Positions 34,120 through 43,576 are shown, counted from the stretch's first letter. The stretch is DNA of 54,929 bases from Actinokineospora xionganensis (GCF_014323725.1 NZ_JABVED010000010.1:215730-270658), one strand, 5' to 3'. Numbers and translations: made by a program. Notes: a model not told the origin generated them from the sequence alone.

Positions 34120-36872
34120 GAGTCCTCGCTTCGCCTGACCGAGCGCTCGATCCGGTCGAGCCGGGCGGCGAGCGCGTCGATCCGTTTCGCGGACTCGGAC
34201 TCGATGGTCTCCATCCGTTTGGCGTGCGCGGTCGTCGTCCGGGTGAATCGGGCGTTCAGATCTCTGACCGCCTCACCCACGGCGTCCAGGACCGCGCCGA
34301 CGACCTTGCGCTGGTGGGCGTCGTAGTGCGTCATCGCCCGCAGGACGACTTTGCGCATCGCGGGGGCGAGCGGCAGCCGCGACGGCGCGCCCGCGTCCGG
34401 GGACGAGTGCAGGATTCGGTGGGCACGCGCCAGCGGACCGCCCGCGTCGGACCTGGTGGGGGCGACGGTTTCGCGCTCGCCGCGCCGCCACGCCTCGTGC
34501 GCCGCGGTGATCCGCTCACGCATCCACTGGGCCGCGGTGTCCATGGACCGGGTGCGCAGGATGTGCTCGCGCGCGGCCTCCCCGCGACGCCGGGCCTCAG
34601 CGGGGTCTTCGGCGATGTGCCGCATCGCCGCCGCCGCGGCGTCCAGATCGGGATCGGCCCAGCGGCCGTCCGCGTGATAGGGCAGCCAACCGGGTCCGAC
34701 GTCGGTCATCCGGTACGGGACGGGCCAGGCGACGTTCTCGTCGAGGAACTCGGTGGTGCTGGAGTAATCCGTGGCGATCACCGCCATGCCGCGCGCCATG
34801 GCTTCGGCGACGGTGAGCCCGAACCCTTCGCTGCGGTGCAGGGACACATAGGCGTCGCTCTCGGCGTAGAGCGCGTCGAGTTCGGCGACGCTGAGGTAGC
34901 GCTCCATCAGCTCGACGCGGTCGTCGGCCCCGATCACGTCGCGCAGCCGCTCCACGGCGCCCGCGTGCAGATGCCCGTTGGTCGCCTTGATGACCAGGCG
35001 CACATCGGAGCGCGACGGGAACGCCCGCCGGAACGCGGTCACAGCGCCCCACGGGTTCTTGCGCTGCCCGGTGCTGTTGAAGTCGAACACGAACAGGAAC
35101 TGGACCGGGTCGCCGGGATCGCGCCGCGGCCGGTGGGTCGTGGCCGGGGCGATGACCGGAACCGGAATCGTCCGCACCGGCACCGAGGTGTGCCGCGAGA
35201 TCGAGGTCCGGCAGAAGTCGCTGACCGTCCAGATCTCGTCGACCAGACCGAAGGCCCCGTGCAGGGTCGCCGGGAAGTCTTCGAGTTCCCAGGCCCACAG
35301 GCCGATCACGTACCGGTCGCGGCCCGCGTCGGGATGGTTGTCCAGGATCAGCTGGGTGTAGTCGGCGTTCACGGCCAGGATGCTCACCGGGAACCGCGGC
35401 TCGCCCGCCGTCTCCGGGTGGTCGAGACCGGTCCGGACGTTGCCGTTGAGCGATTCCTCCTCGACGACCGATACCACCGGGATCTCCGCCGCCTCCACGG
35501 CCTTGAGCACGATGCGCCCCATCTCGCCCAAGCCGAGTTCGGCGGTGAGGTAGCCCGCGATGTTCACGCCGAATTCGTCCACCGGCGCGACCCGCGGCGC
35601 GGGCTCACCGGGCAGCGCCCACTCCGGCAGCCGCGCCTCCCGCGTGCCGTGGTCGCGGCACCAGCCGCGGAACCCTTCGGCACTCGCGGAGAAGGGCTGC
35701 GGGAAGGCCACCTGGAGGTCTTTGCGCTTGCCCCAGACCCAGGTCGTCAGCCGGTTGAAGCCCGCAGCGCGCTCCGCCGGGGTGGCGGGCGAACTCAGCC
35801 AGCGGCGGTACCCGTCGCCCGCGTCGTCGCCGAACGGGTGCGGCGGCAGCTCGGGTTTCGTCGTGGCGAACGGAGTGGGCGCCAGTTCGCGTCGGGCGAA
35901 CCGGGTCCACTCATGGCGGAAGAGGCTCCGCATGGCCGGGGTGATCTCGGTGCCGAAACCGAACGTGTCGAAGCGGTATTCGTCCTGGAGGCCCTCGGCG
36001 TGGCCCGCGGCGATCAGGGCGTCGCGGTAGTCGTCGCACACCCCGCGCAGGACCGGGTGTTCCGAGAGCAGGGTGCGCGGCCGATTTGGGCAGCGGGTGG
36101 TGAGCAGCCATGGCGACTGGGTGCGGTAGCCGTCGAAATGCAGGAACCGCACCGGTTTGCCGTCGGCGGTGAGGACGTTTCCGTCGGCGGCCACCTTGCG
36201 GTCGTGCAGATTCCAGTACGCCACGGCGAAACCGGGATCGCGGATGACCGCGTGGCGGAACAGCGCGGGCACGAGATCGAGGGACGCCTGATTGCGGCTG
36301 ACCCGGCCCGGCTTGGCCGGGGCCGAGCCCAATCGGGCCCGATCCGCCCAGAAGTCCAGGAATGGCCGCGCTTCCCTGCCGACCGCGACGAACCGCGTGT
36401 CGAACGCCCCGAGCGGCTCGGCCACCTCGTGGCCCGGCTCGCGGCCGTCGGCGGGGAACGGCGCCAGGAAGTGCGGTGTGAGCACGATTCCGTGGTCGAG
36501 CGCGAGATCCGCGGCTTCCGCGAACGGCGCGAACACCTTGGTCATCGCGTCCAGACAGACCACGGCGTCGTGGTCGGCGAGCAGCGCGCGCAACGCGAAC
36601 GGCTTGACCGCGTCGACGAGTTCGTCCGCCGGGTACGCCGTCGCCATCCGGAAATACTCGGCCTCGTCGGCGAGGAGGCCACGAGCACCGAGGGCCCGGC
36701 AGCCCGCCGGACCCACCCGGAGCACGGGTTCGTCATCGTCGGTGACGACGATGACGAACCCGTGGTCGCGGTGGTGCTCAAGGTAGGACTGAGCCAGTAC
36801 CTCGGCCGCGGGCAGCGCGAACTTCGCGACCACCGTGCAGCCGACGACCCGCCGCGGGCGAGGATCACCCAT
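34116..36872 (-). CDS. Large glycosyltransferase: GT-A-like N-domain, GT4 domain, coiled-coil tail (918 aa)
   Basis: Residues about 1-290 resemble a nucleotide-diphospho-sugar transferase domain (VVAKFALPAAEVLAQSYLEHH; ALLADHDAVVCLDAMTKVF, where the usual DxD is weak). Residues about 425-800 form a GT4-type GT-B module: GVNIAGYLTAELGLGEMGR, FLFVFDFNSTGQRKNPWGAV, and the E-x7-E motif HRSEGFGLTVAEAMARGMAVI. The last 80 residues are helical with long charged stretches (FTRTTTAHAKRMETIESESAKRIDALAARLDRIERSV), a probable coiled coil. It is cytoplasmic. ATG 36872 overlaps the stop of the TQxV membrane-protein gene by 8 bp, and its stop overlaps the AlgX-like gene, so all are tightly coupled. Confidence 0.92.
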   Translation of the reverse strand: MGDPRPRRVVGCTVVAKFALPAAEVLAQSYLEHHRDHGFVIVVTDDDEPVLRVGPAGCRALGARGLLADEAEYFRMATAYPADELVDAVKPFALRALLADHDAVVCLDAMTKVFAPFAEAADLALDHGIVLTPHFLAPFPADGREPGHEVAEPLGAFDTRFVAVGREARPFLDFWADRARLGSAPAKPGRVSRNQASLDLVPALFRHAVIRDPGFAVAYWNLHDRKVAADGNVLTADGKPVRFLHFDGYRTQSPWLLTTRCPNRPRTLLSEHPVLRGVCDDYRDALIAAGHAEGLQDEYRFDTFGFGTEITPAMRSLFRHEWTRFARRELAPTPFATTKPELPPHPFGDDAGDGYRRWLSSPATPAERAAGFNRLTTWVWGKRKDLQVAFPQPFSASAEGFRGWCRDHGTREARLPEWALPGEPAPRVAPVDEFGVNIAGYLTAELGLGEMGRIVLKAVEAAEIPVVSVVEEESLNGNVRTGLDHPETAGEPRFPVSILAVNADYTQLILDNHPDAGRDRYVIGLWAWELEDFPATLHGAFGLVDEIWTVSDFCRTSISRHTSVPVRTIPVPVIAPATTHRPRRDPGDPVQFLFVFDFNSTGQRKNPWGAVTAFRRAFPSRSDVRLVIKATNGHLHAGAVERLRDVIGADDRVELMERYLSVAELDALYAESDAYVSLHRSEGFGLTVAEAMARGMAVIATDYSSTTEFLDENVAWPVPYRMTDVGPGWLPYHADGRWADPDLDAAAAAMRHIAEDPAEARRRGEAAREHILRTRSMDTAAQWMRERITAAHEAWRRGERETVAPTRSDAGGPLARAHRILHSSPDAGAPSRLPLAPAMRKVVLRAMTHYDAHQRKVVGAVLDAVGEAVRDLNARFTRTTTAHAKRMETIESESAKRIDALAARLDRIERSVRRSEDS

Positions 36873-38058
36873 CAGCGGGCAGCTCCTCGAGCTGGGTCGT
36901 CATGATGTCGTCGAACTTCTTCGCCGCCTCGGCCATGGTCGGCGCGTACACCTGCACCCGAACCAGCGTCTTCTTGTGCATGTAGTGCCCGCGGATGGTC
37001 GCCGGGGAGGTGCCGGAGGCGTCGATCTGGGTCACCTTGACCCCAGTCGGCGCGGTGCCGGTGTAGGGCTGCATGCCGTACGTGGTCTGCAACTGCACCA
37101 AGGCTTCCACCGCGGTCGCACCCAGATCCGGCGAACCGGTCAGGACCGTGAGGACGAGCGCCTGCGAGCCCTCCGACAGCTTCGACACCGCGAGCCGCGC
37201 CTTCGTGCCCGTCGCGGTCTGGTACGCCTTCAGCTCGCCCTCGGTCAGCAGCTTCGCCGTCTCGACGTCGCTGAACGAGGTGATCTCCGGCGCGACCTCG
37301 GGCGAACCGGGGAGATCGGCGATCTCCAGGTCGTCCTTGGGCCGCTGCGTGGTCGTCGGCGCCGCCGTCGACGTCGAGGGGCCCGGCCCCGGGGCTTCAT
37401 TCTTCTTGTTGAAGAACAGGAAGTACGCGCCCACACCCAGCCCGAGGACCAGCACGACGGCGAGCGCGATGAGCGCGATCTTGCCGCCGGTGGACTTGCC
37501 CTCGGTCTCGAAGACCTCCGGGCCCTGCCGGATCCAGTCCGGGTTGCCGGTCGCCGCCAGCGGCGGGAAGTCGGAACCTGCCCACGGCGGGGAGATCGAG
37601 TCGTCGTACTGCCCGAAGCCACCGTGCTGGTGCTGCTGCTGGTGACCCATCGGAGGGGCGTAGCCGCCGCCGTGCTGCTGCGGCGGCACTCCTGGCACGA
37701 CCTGTGTGCGCTCGGCGTCGCCGGGGCGGGTTGCGTGCCACTGCACGGCCTGCGTCCGGTCCTGCGACGACACGATCTGCGTGTCCTCCGGGTTGGGCGC
37801 CTGGTTGCCCACGACCTGCGTGCGGTCCTGGGCGGGCTGCTGGTGGCTCACCGCCTGGGTGCGGTCGGCGTGCTCAGCGGGCGGGCTCACCGGGGTCACG
37901 AACTGGGTGGCTTCGGCCGGTCGCTGATCTTGACCCGGGGTCCCGGGAGACACGGCCGCGGCGAGCGCTTGATCCCGCCGAACTCGATAGTCGTCCGCTG
38001 AGATCCGCCCTGCGGCGAGCTCCTCGTCGAGCGTGCGGAGTTCATCCTGCCAGGACAA
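36865..38058 (-). CDS. SHOCT-like single-pass membrane protein with six T-Q-x-V motifs
   Basis: The 397-aa protein has a short N-terminal SHOCT-like helix pair (LSWQDELRTLDEELAAGRISADDYRVRRDQ), a polar cytoplasmic linker (40-190), one transmembrane helix (about 194-216) and a 180-residue external domain of unknown fold. The linker contains six motifs: TQFV at 51, TQAV at 67, TQVV at 80, TQIV at 93, TQAV at 102 and TQVV at 118, mostly after acidic or Arg residues. This suggests repeated phosphothreonine sites. TTG 38058 is chosen because AGGAAGGGG lies upstream and the paralogue at 39123 begins at the same point ([11 protein letters not shown]). It is the first tightly coupled gene of the glycan operon. 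Confidence 0.8.
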   Translation of the reverse strand: MSWQDELRTLDEELAAGRISADDYRVRRDQALAAAVSPGTPGQDQRPAEATQFVTPVSPPAEHADRTQAVSHQQPAQDRTQVVGNQAPNPEDTQIVSSQDRTQAVQWHATRPGDAERTQVVPGVPPQQHGGGYAPPMGHQQQHQHGGFGQYDDSISPPWAGSDFPPLAATGNPDWIRQGPEVFETEGKSTGGKIALIALAVVLVLGLGVGAYFLFFNKKNEAPGPGPSTSTAAPTTTQRPKDDLEIADLPGSPEVAPEITSFSDVETAKLLTEGELKAYQTATGTKARLAVSKLSEGSQALVLTVLTGSPDLGATAVEALVQLQTTYGMQPYTGTAPTGVKVTQIDASGTSPATIRGHYMHKKTLVRVQVYAPTMAEAAKKFDDIMTTQLEELPADG

Positions 38059-38196
38059 TCTTGTCCCCTTCCTCGACAAACCAAACCCCGCGCCGGAGTG
38101 CTGGTCGGCGGTCAGCCACGAATGGCCACATTGTGCACCGCGAGGGTGTCGCGCCCGTTGGCGCGTGCCCTTTCCCCGCGAATAAGCCTGTCTTTG

Positions 38197-39123
38197 TCAC
38201 CGCACTCCTATGGAACCCACGGTGACCCGGACCGCGTCGCGCAGTTCCGTGGTCATCAGCGGCTCGTCGATCTCGCCCTGCCGCGCCACGACGATCCGCA
38301 CGGCACCCCCCTCGGTGCCGTACGTCGCCTCCAGAACCAACGCCCCCGGGGCCTCGGCCCTGGCCGCGTTCACCCGGTCCGGGAGTCCGTCGACATCGGT
38401 CTCGGCGCCCTGGAGAAGTTTCGCCGCGAGGTCACCGCCGCTTGCCTTGCCCGCGGTCTGGAAAGCGAACAAGTGGTAAACGAGACCGTTCTCGGTGACG
38501 GCCCGGAAATACACCTTCTCGACACCCGCGGCCTTCATCGCCTCGACGTCGTCCGCGCGGACGAACCCGTTATCCAGGGCCTGCTGAGCGGTGAGAACCG
38601 CGGTCGTGGAGAAAAGGACGTCGGTCGGGTTGGGCAGTCGGTCGGTGCTCCACGGCGCCGCGGCGGTCGGCGCGGGCGGGGCGGCGGGAGGAGCGGAGGA
38701 GGCGCGGTCGTTACCGAGGAGGAACCACCAGAGTCCCGCGCCCACGACCGCGAGGACGACCAGGACCAGCGCCGAGGTCCGCACCCCGCGTCCGGCGCCG
38801 GACTTCGGCTGCACGGAGAAGACGTCGGCGCCATCGATGGGGCCCGACCACGAACGGTCCGAACGCGGCGGGGGCTGGGGGTTGCCCGCGGCCCGCGCGG
38901 CGTCGATGACCACGGTGTGCTCGGTGGAGGTGCGCTCGGGCGCGGTGGGCTGGGGAACCGGGGGCGCGGGCGCCTGCCCGGGCTGGTGGAGCAACCTCGG
39001 GCCGTTCATGCCGCCGGAAGCCTCGGCGAGGACCTCGTCACGTCGTTTGCGGTGTTCCGCGGCGGAGATCTCGCCACGGCTCAGCGCCGTGTCGAGTCTT
39101 CGGATTTCTTCGTGCCAGTCCAT
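38197..39123 (-). CDS. SHOCT-like single-pass membrane protein, paralogue of the downstream gene
   Basis: The 308-aa protein has the same plan as its neighbour. The N-terminal helices [30 protein letters not shown] lead into a Pro-rich linker containing EHTVVI (one T-x-x-I site), a transmembrane helix near 117-137 ([21 protein letters not shown]) and an external domain of about 165 residues. The external domain shares the plan [15 protein letters not shown] / GVEKVYFRA with the neighbour's SDVETAKLLTEGELKAYQTA, suggesting tandem duplication. ATG 39123 follows GGGAG. A 138-bp gap separates it from the neighbour. It is divergent from msrA. The function is unknown. Confidence 0.78.
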   Translation of the reverse strand: MDWHEEIRRLDTALSRGEISAAEHRKRRDEVLAEASGGMNGPRLLHQPGQAPAPPVPQPTAPERTSTEHTVVIDAARAAGNPQPPPRSDRSWSGPIDGADVFSVQPKSGAGRGVRTSALVLVVLAVVGAGLWWFLLGNDRASSAPPAAPPAPTAAAPWSTDRLPNPTDVLFSTTAVLTAQQALDNGFVRADDVEAMKAAGVEKVYFRAVTENGLVYHLFAFQTAGKASGGDLAAKLLQGAETDVDGLPDRVNAARAEAPGALVLEATYGTEGGAVRIVVARQGEIDEPLMTTELRDAVRVTVGSIGVR

Positions 39124-39250
39124 CGGGACGCTCCCTGCCAGTCGACGCGGCCACTCGCACATCCTGCGGGATCGTGTGGCGGGTTCGCCTGGTTTTCGCC
39201 CAACGTGTGACGAGGCTGTGCTGGAGGACGGGGCTACGTACAGTGGAGGA

Positions 39251-39904
<654 letters not shown>

Positions 39905-40111
39905 ATCCCCGGCCGCTCGCGGCAGCCCCTGCCTACGCTCGGTTCGCCCGGCACGCCTTCGCCCGACCGGGTGACGCGGCTCGGGCGCGGTCGGCTGCGG
40001 GTGGGCACCGATGGGTTCATTCCCGCTGGAATCAAGGGCGATCTGAGGCCGAGTTCGGCACGTGACACCGGGACTCCATCGCGGACCCGCCCCAGAGCCC
40101 CTCTCAGGGCG

Positions 40112-40117
40112 CATGAT
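40112..40117 (+). promoter_or_regulatory. -10-like box CATGAT, leaderless
   Basis: CATGAT ends 6 nt before ATG 40124 with no ribosome site. The 219-bp gap since msrA contains nothing else I can assign. Confidence 0.4.
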
Positions 40118-40123
40118 GGCGGC

Positions 40124-41479
40124 ATGGATGAGAGATCGTTCGGCCGTTGGGTGGAGCCTGAGGTGGTGTTCGCCCAAGGGCGGGCGCTGCGGGACGGCTG
40201 TCCACCTCGGGCGCACCGTGAGGTCGTGCTCGCGGACACGCGACCGAGCGTCGCCGGGTTTGTCGAGGCGAGCAACGACGGGCGGTTGGCCGACCTCGTG
40301 CCGCTGCGGGTCGGGCGGATGATGGCGTCGCCCTTCGCCTTCTTTCGGGGCAGTGCCGGGCTGATGGCGGGCGACCTCGCCGCCGGCGCGCGCAGTGGGT
40401 TGGTGGCGCAGCTGTGTGGGGACGCTCATGCGGCGAACTTTGGGCTCTATGGGACGTCCGACGGGCAGATCGTCATGGACATCAACGACTTCGACGAGAC
40501 CCTGCCCGGGCCGTGGGAGTGGGACCTCAAGCGCCTGGCCACCAGTCTGGTCCTCGCCGGGCGGGAGGGCGGGGTGTCCGAGAAGGGATGTCTGGACGCT
40601 GCCGAGGACGTGGTGAGGTCCTACCGGCTGACCATCGATCACCTGGCCAAGCAGCCGTTCCTCGAATCCTGGACGGCGCTGGGTGACGAGTCCGTGCTGA
40701 ACCACGTCAAGGCCGAGGAACTGCTCGACGACTTCGCCAAGGCCGCCAAGAAGGCGCGGAAGAACACCAGTGCCAAGGTGGCCGCGCGGTGGACTCAGCG
40801 GGGCGCCGACGAGCGGTGGCGGTTCGTCACCGAGCCGCCGGTGATGACCAACGTGGATGACGAGACCGCGGCGGCCGTGACCGACGCGTTGGAGTCCTAT
40901 GTGGACACGCTGCGGGAGTCGCGGCGGAACTTGATCTCGCGCTACGCGGTGTCCGATGTGGCCTTCCGGGTGGTCGGGACCGGCAGTGTCGGGCTGCGCA
41001 ACTATCTCGTCCTGCTGCACGGCAACGGTGACGAAGCCCTTGTCCTGCAAGTGAAAGAGGCCCGCCCCTCAGCCTTGGGCGCGCACCTGGGCATCGGCCC
41101 GGCCAAGCACGAGGGCGAGCGGATCGTGCACGGCGCGCGGATGGTGCAGGCCGAGTCGGACATGCTGCTGGGCTGGACGTCCGTGCACGGCCGCGACTAC
41201 ATCGTCCGCCAGTTCCGCAACCGCAAGGGCGAGATCGACGCCACCACCCTCGACGGCGACCACCTCGACGACTACGGCCGCTTCGCAGGCGCCCTGCTCG
41301 CCCGGGCGCACACCCGCTCGATCGATCCCCGGCTGCTCGCCGGCTACCTCGGCGGCGACCTGGACAAGGCGTTCGCCGCCTACGCCGTGGACTACGCCGA
41401 CCAGACCGAGGCCGACCACGCCGACCTGGTGAAGGCCGTGCGCGCCGGCGTTCTCACGGCGGCGGCCGAGGATGGCTGA
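40124..41479 (+). CDS. DUF2252 family protein
   Basis: The 451-aa cytoplasmic protein matches DUF2252. It has RMMASPFAFFRGSAGLMAGDLA, the invariant QLCGDAHAANFGLY, MDINDFDETLPGPWEWDLKRLATSL, and in the second half GTGSVGLRNYLVLL and VHGRDYIVRQFRNRKG. The GDAHxxNFG and NDFDE motifs recall the catalytic and metal loops of APH/kinase-like folds, so a phosphotransferase-like activity is possible, though none is established that I know of. Its last 8 bp overlap the DNA methyltransferase gene, so the two are translationally coupled. Confidence 0.9.
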   Translation: MDERSFGRWVEPEVVFAQGRALRDGCPPRAHREVVLADTRPSVAGFVEASNDGRLADLVPLRVGRMMASPFAFFRGSAGLMAGDLAAGARSGLVAQLCGDAHAANFGLYGTSDGQIVMDINDFDETLPGPWEWDLKRLATSLVLAGREGGVSEKGCLDAAEDVVRSYRLTIDHLAKQPFLESWTALGDESVLNHVKAEELLDDFAKAAKKARKNTSAKVAARWTQRGADERWRFVTEPPVMTNVDDETAAAVTDALESYVDTLRESRRNLISRYAVSDVAFRVVGTGSVGLRNYLVLLHGNGDEALVLQVKEARPSALGAHLGIGPAKHEGERIVHGARMVQAESDMLLGWTSVHGRDYIVRQFRNRKGEIDATTLDGDHLDDYGRFAGALLARAHTRSIDPRLLAGYLGGDLDKAFAAYAVDYADQTEADHADLVKAVRAGVLTAAAEDG

Positions 41480-43025
41480 CCTGCGCAAACGGCACGGCGT
41501 CCACTACACGCCGGTCGCGCTCGCCTCCTTCCTCGCCGAACGGGTCGCCCGGCAGACCGGTGAGCGGGCGCTCCGGGTGCTCGACCCGGCCTGCGGCGAC
41601 GGTGAGCTGTTGGCCGCGTTCGCCAAGCTCGTCCCCGACGCCGAACTCGTCGGCTTCGACCTCGACCCGGACGCGGTCGACGCCGCCCGGGCCCGGCTGC
41701 CCGACGCGGTGATCGAGCCGGGGGACTTCACCGTCGAGGGCGCCGCGCTGCCCGCCGGGTCGTTCGACGTGGTGATCACCAACCCGCCCTACGTCCGCAC
41801 CCAGGTCCTCGGCGCGGCGGCGGCCGAGCTGTCGGCGCGGTTCGGGCTGCGCGGCCGCATCGACCTCACGCACCCGTTCGTCGCGTCGGTTCCCCGGCTG
41901 CTCGCCGATGGCGGCGTGCTCGGCCTGCTCTGCTCGAACCGCTTCCTCACCACCAAGGCGGGCGCCAACGTCCGCGAGTTGCTGACCGGCGAACTCGACG
42001 TCCGGGAGGTGTTCGACCTGGGCGACACCCGGCTGTTCGAGGCGGCCGTGCTGCCCGCCGTCGTCGTGGCGGTCAAGGGCCCGCCCGCCGGGGCGGCCTG
42101 GTTCGCCAGCGTCTACGAGTCCGACGTGGCGTCCCCCGACGGCGACCTGTTCACCGCGCTGACCAAGGACACCGCGTCCCGGCTCAGCGTCGGCGCCCGT
42201 TCGTTCCAAGTGGACGTCGGCACCCTCGCGCACGGTGGCGGCCATCCCTGGCGGCTGAGCACGCCGGAGCGTGAGCGGCGGCTGACCCGCGTCGCCGACC
42301 GCACCTGGCACACCCTCGGCGACCTCGCCCGGGTCCGGGTGGGCATCAAGACCACGGCCGACCCGGTCTTCATCCGTGAGGACTGGGCCGACGTCGAGCC
42401 CGACCTGCTGCGCCCGCTGCTGACCCACGAGGACCTCAGCGCGTGGACACCGCCGCGCGCGGCCCGGCGGCGCGTCCTCTATCCCTACCTCGACCAGCCC
42501 AGGCGCCAGGTCATCCGGCTGGAGGACTATCCGCGCGCCGCCGCGTACCTGCGCGGCCACCGCGAGCGGCTGCAGGCCCGCCGGTACCTGATCGACGCGG
42601 GCCGGGAGTGGTTCGAGATCTGGGTGCCGCAGCGGCCCGCGCTCTGGCGCGAGCCCAAGATCGTGTTCCCGGACATCAGCCCCGAGCCCCGGTTCGCCAT
42701 CGACCGTTCCGGCTCGGTGGTCAACGGTGACTGCTACTGGATCGCCGTGCCGGAACTCGGTGAGGACGTGGCGCACCTGGTGGTCGGCGTCGCCAACTCC
42801 GGGTTCGGCACCCGGTTCTACGACGAGGTCTGCGGCAATCGGCTCTACGCGGGCAGGCGTCGCTGGATCACCCAGTACGTCGCGCGGCTGCCGCTTCCGG
42901 ACCCGGCGACGCCCGCCGCCCGCGAGGTCATCGCCCTCGCCCGGCTGCTGACGGCGGACCTGGACCGCGCGCTGCTGCCCCGGCTCGAAGCCGCGGTGCG
43001 GGCCGCCTTTGGCGAAGTCGAGTAG
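41472..43025 (+). CDS. N6-adenine DNA methyltransferase, Eco57I/TaqI-like (apparently orphan)
   Basis: The 517-aa protein has motif X HGVHYTPVALASFL (residues 8-21), SAM motif I LDPACGDGELL (37-47), GFDLDPDAVDAAR, and the catalytic NPPYVRT (104-110), which defines a gamma-class N6-adenine enzyme. The C-terminal half (about 260-517) resembles a TaqI-like target-recognition domain (VRVGIKTTADPVFI ... EPKIVFPDIS ... NGDCYWIAVP ... GNRLYAGRRRWITQYVARLPLP). No endonuclease, helicase or BREX gene is adjacent, and no PD-(D/E)xK motif is obvious in the chain. It may be a solitary epigenetic methylase or a defence remnant. The start overlaps DUF2252 by 8 bp. Confidence 0.9.
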   Translation: MADLRKRHGVHYTPVALASFLAERVARQTGERALRVLDPACGDGELLAAFAKLVPDAELVGFDLDPDAVDAARARLPDAVIEPGDFTVEGAALPAGSFDVVITNPPYVRTQVLGAAAAELSARFGLRGRIDLTHPFVASVPRLLADGGVLGLLCSNRFLTTKAGANVRELLTGELDVREVFDLGDTRLFEAAVLPAVVVAVKGPPAGAAWFASVYESDVASPDGDLFTALTKDTASRLSVGARSFQVDVGTLAHGGGHPWRLSTPERERRLTRVADRTWHTLGDLARVRVGIKTTADPVFIREDWADVEPDLLRPLLTHEDLSAWTPPRAARRRVLYPYLDQPRRQVIRLEDYPRAAAYLRGHRERLQARRYLIDAGREWFEIWVPQRPALWREPKIVFPDISPEPRFAIDRSGSVVNGDCYWIAVPELGEDVAHLVVGVANSGFGTRFYDEVCGNRLYAGRRRWITQYVARLPLPDPATPAAREVIALARLLTADLDRALLPRLEAAVRAAFGEVE

Positions 43026-43069
43026 TACTACCGATGTGCCGGGGGTCACTCACACGCGATCTTGTGGAC

Positions 43070-43369
43070 ATGACCGCCGACGCCAAGACCCCGAGCTCCC
43101 CGACGACAGCCGCGTTCTTCGCCCAGGCCGCCGTCTCGTTCGCCATCGCCCTGGTCGCCCTGACCATCGGGATCGCCGTGCTCCCGGTGGACCCGTGGGT
43201 GCGCGCGTTCCTCGCCGTGGGCGCCCTCTACACCGTGACCTCGGCTTTCACCCTGGCCAAGGTCGTCCGCGACCGCCAGGAGGACACCACCGTCGCCCGT
43301 AGGGTCGAGCGCGCGCGGGTGGAGAAGCTGCTGTCCGAGCACGACCCGTTCGCACCCAACGCCCTGTAG
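43070..43369 (+). CDS. YiaA/YiaB-like inner membrane protein
   Basis: The 99-aa protein has two transmembrane helices, about residues 17-37 (FAQAAVSFAIALVALTIGIAVLP) and 43-63 (WVRAFLAVGALYTVTSAFTLAKVV). The connecting and flanking pattern fits the YiaA/B family, followed by a charged cytoplasmic tail (RDRQEDTTVARRVERARVEKLLSEHDPF). ATG 43070 is selected because GATCTT ends 6 nt before it, as for other leaderless genes here. Two in-frame GTG codons upstream are possible. A bidirectional hairpin follows the stop. The function is unknown. Confidence 0.82.
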   Translation: MTADAKTPSSPTTAAFFAQAAVSFAIALVALTIGIAVLPVDPWVRAFLAVGALYTVTSAFTLAKVVRDRQEDTTVARRVERARVEKLLSEHDPFAPNAL

Positions 43370-43381
43370 TCGCGGAGACAG

Positions 43382-43418
43382 CGAAGAGGCCCGCATCCTG
43401 GGGATACGGGCCTCTTCG
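43382..43418. terminator. Bidirectional stem-loop between YiaA-like gene and tRNA-Gly
   Basis: CGAAGAGGCCCG (43382-43393) is exactly complementary to CGGGCCTCTTCG (43407-43418), a 12-bp stem with a 13-nt loop. It lies 13 bp after the plus-strand stop and 7 bp after the minus-strand tRNA 3' end, so it can terminate both. Confidence 0.8.
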
Positions 43419-43424
43419 GCTACG

Positions 43425-43497
43425 AGCGGACGACGAGATTCGAACTCGCGACCCTCACCTTGGCAAGGTGATGCGCTACCAGCTGCGCCACGTCCGC
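43425..43497 (-). tRNA. tRNA-Gly (anticodon GCC)
   Basis: The 73-nt cloverleaf is on the minus strand. The acceptor stem GCGGACG pairs with CGTCCGC, with discriminator T. The D-arm is GCGC-AGCTGGTA-GCGC, the anticodon arm TCACC-TTGCCAA-GGTGA gives anticodon GCC, and the T-arm is GCGAG-TTCGAAT-CTCGT. CCA is not encoded. Confidence 0.95.
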
Positions 43498-43549
43498 GTG
43501 GTGCTGGACCACTATATCGGATCGCTGGGTGGCTGTGGACGGGTGGGTC

Positions 43550-43576
43550 GGTCCCATCCGAGTCCCGGATGGGACC
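43550..43576. repeat. 10-bp perfect inverted repeat upstream of the sigma-factor gene
   Basis: GGTCCCATCC (43550-43559), 7-nt spacer, GGATGGGACC (43567-43576). It lies between the tRNA-Gly 5' end and the sigma-factor gene start. An AT-rich stretch with a near-repeat ACGTTAT/ACGTTTAT (43672-43688) follows and probably holds the promoter. Confidence 0.55.

Noticed and set aside
34104..36905. 933-codon plus-strand open frame
   Set aside because: It is antisense to the 918-aa glycosyltransferase, which has clear GT4 motifs and operon overlaps; the plus frame is Arg/Gly/Pro-rich and typical of GC-rich shadows.
41472..43025. Complete restriction-modification or BREX system
   Set aside because: No endonuclease motif or partner genes (pglZ, brxC, helicase) are visible on either side.
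41454..43049. 531-codon minus-strand open frame
   Set aside because: It is antisense to the DNA methyltransferase with NPPY and DPACGDG motifs.
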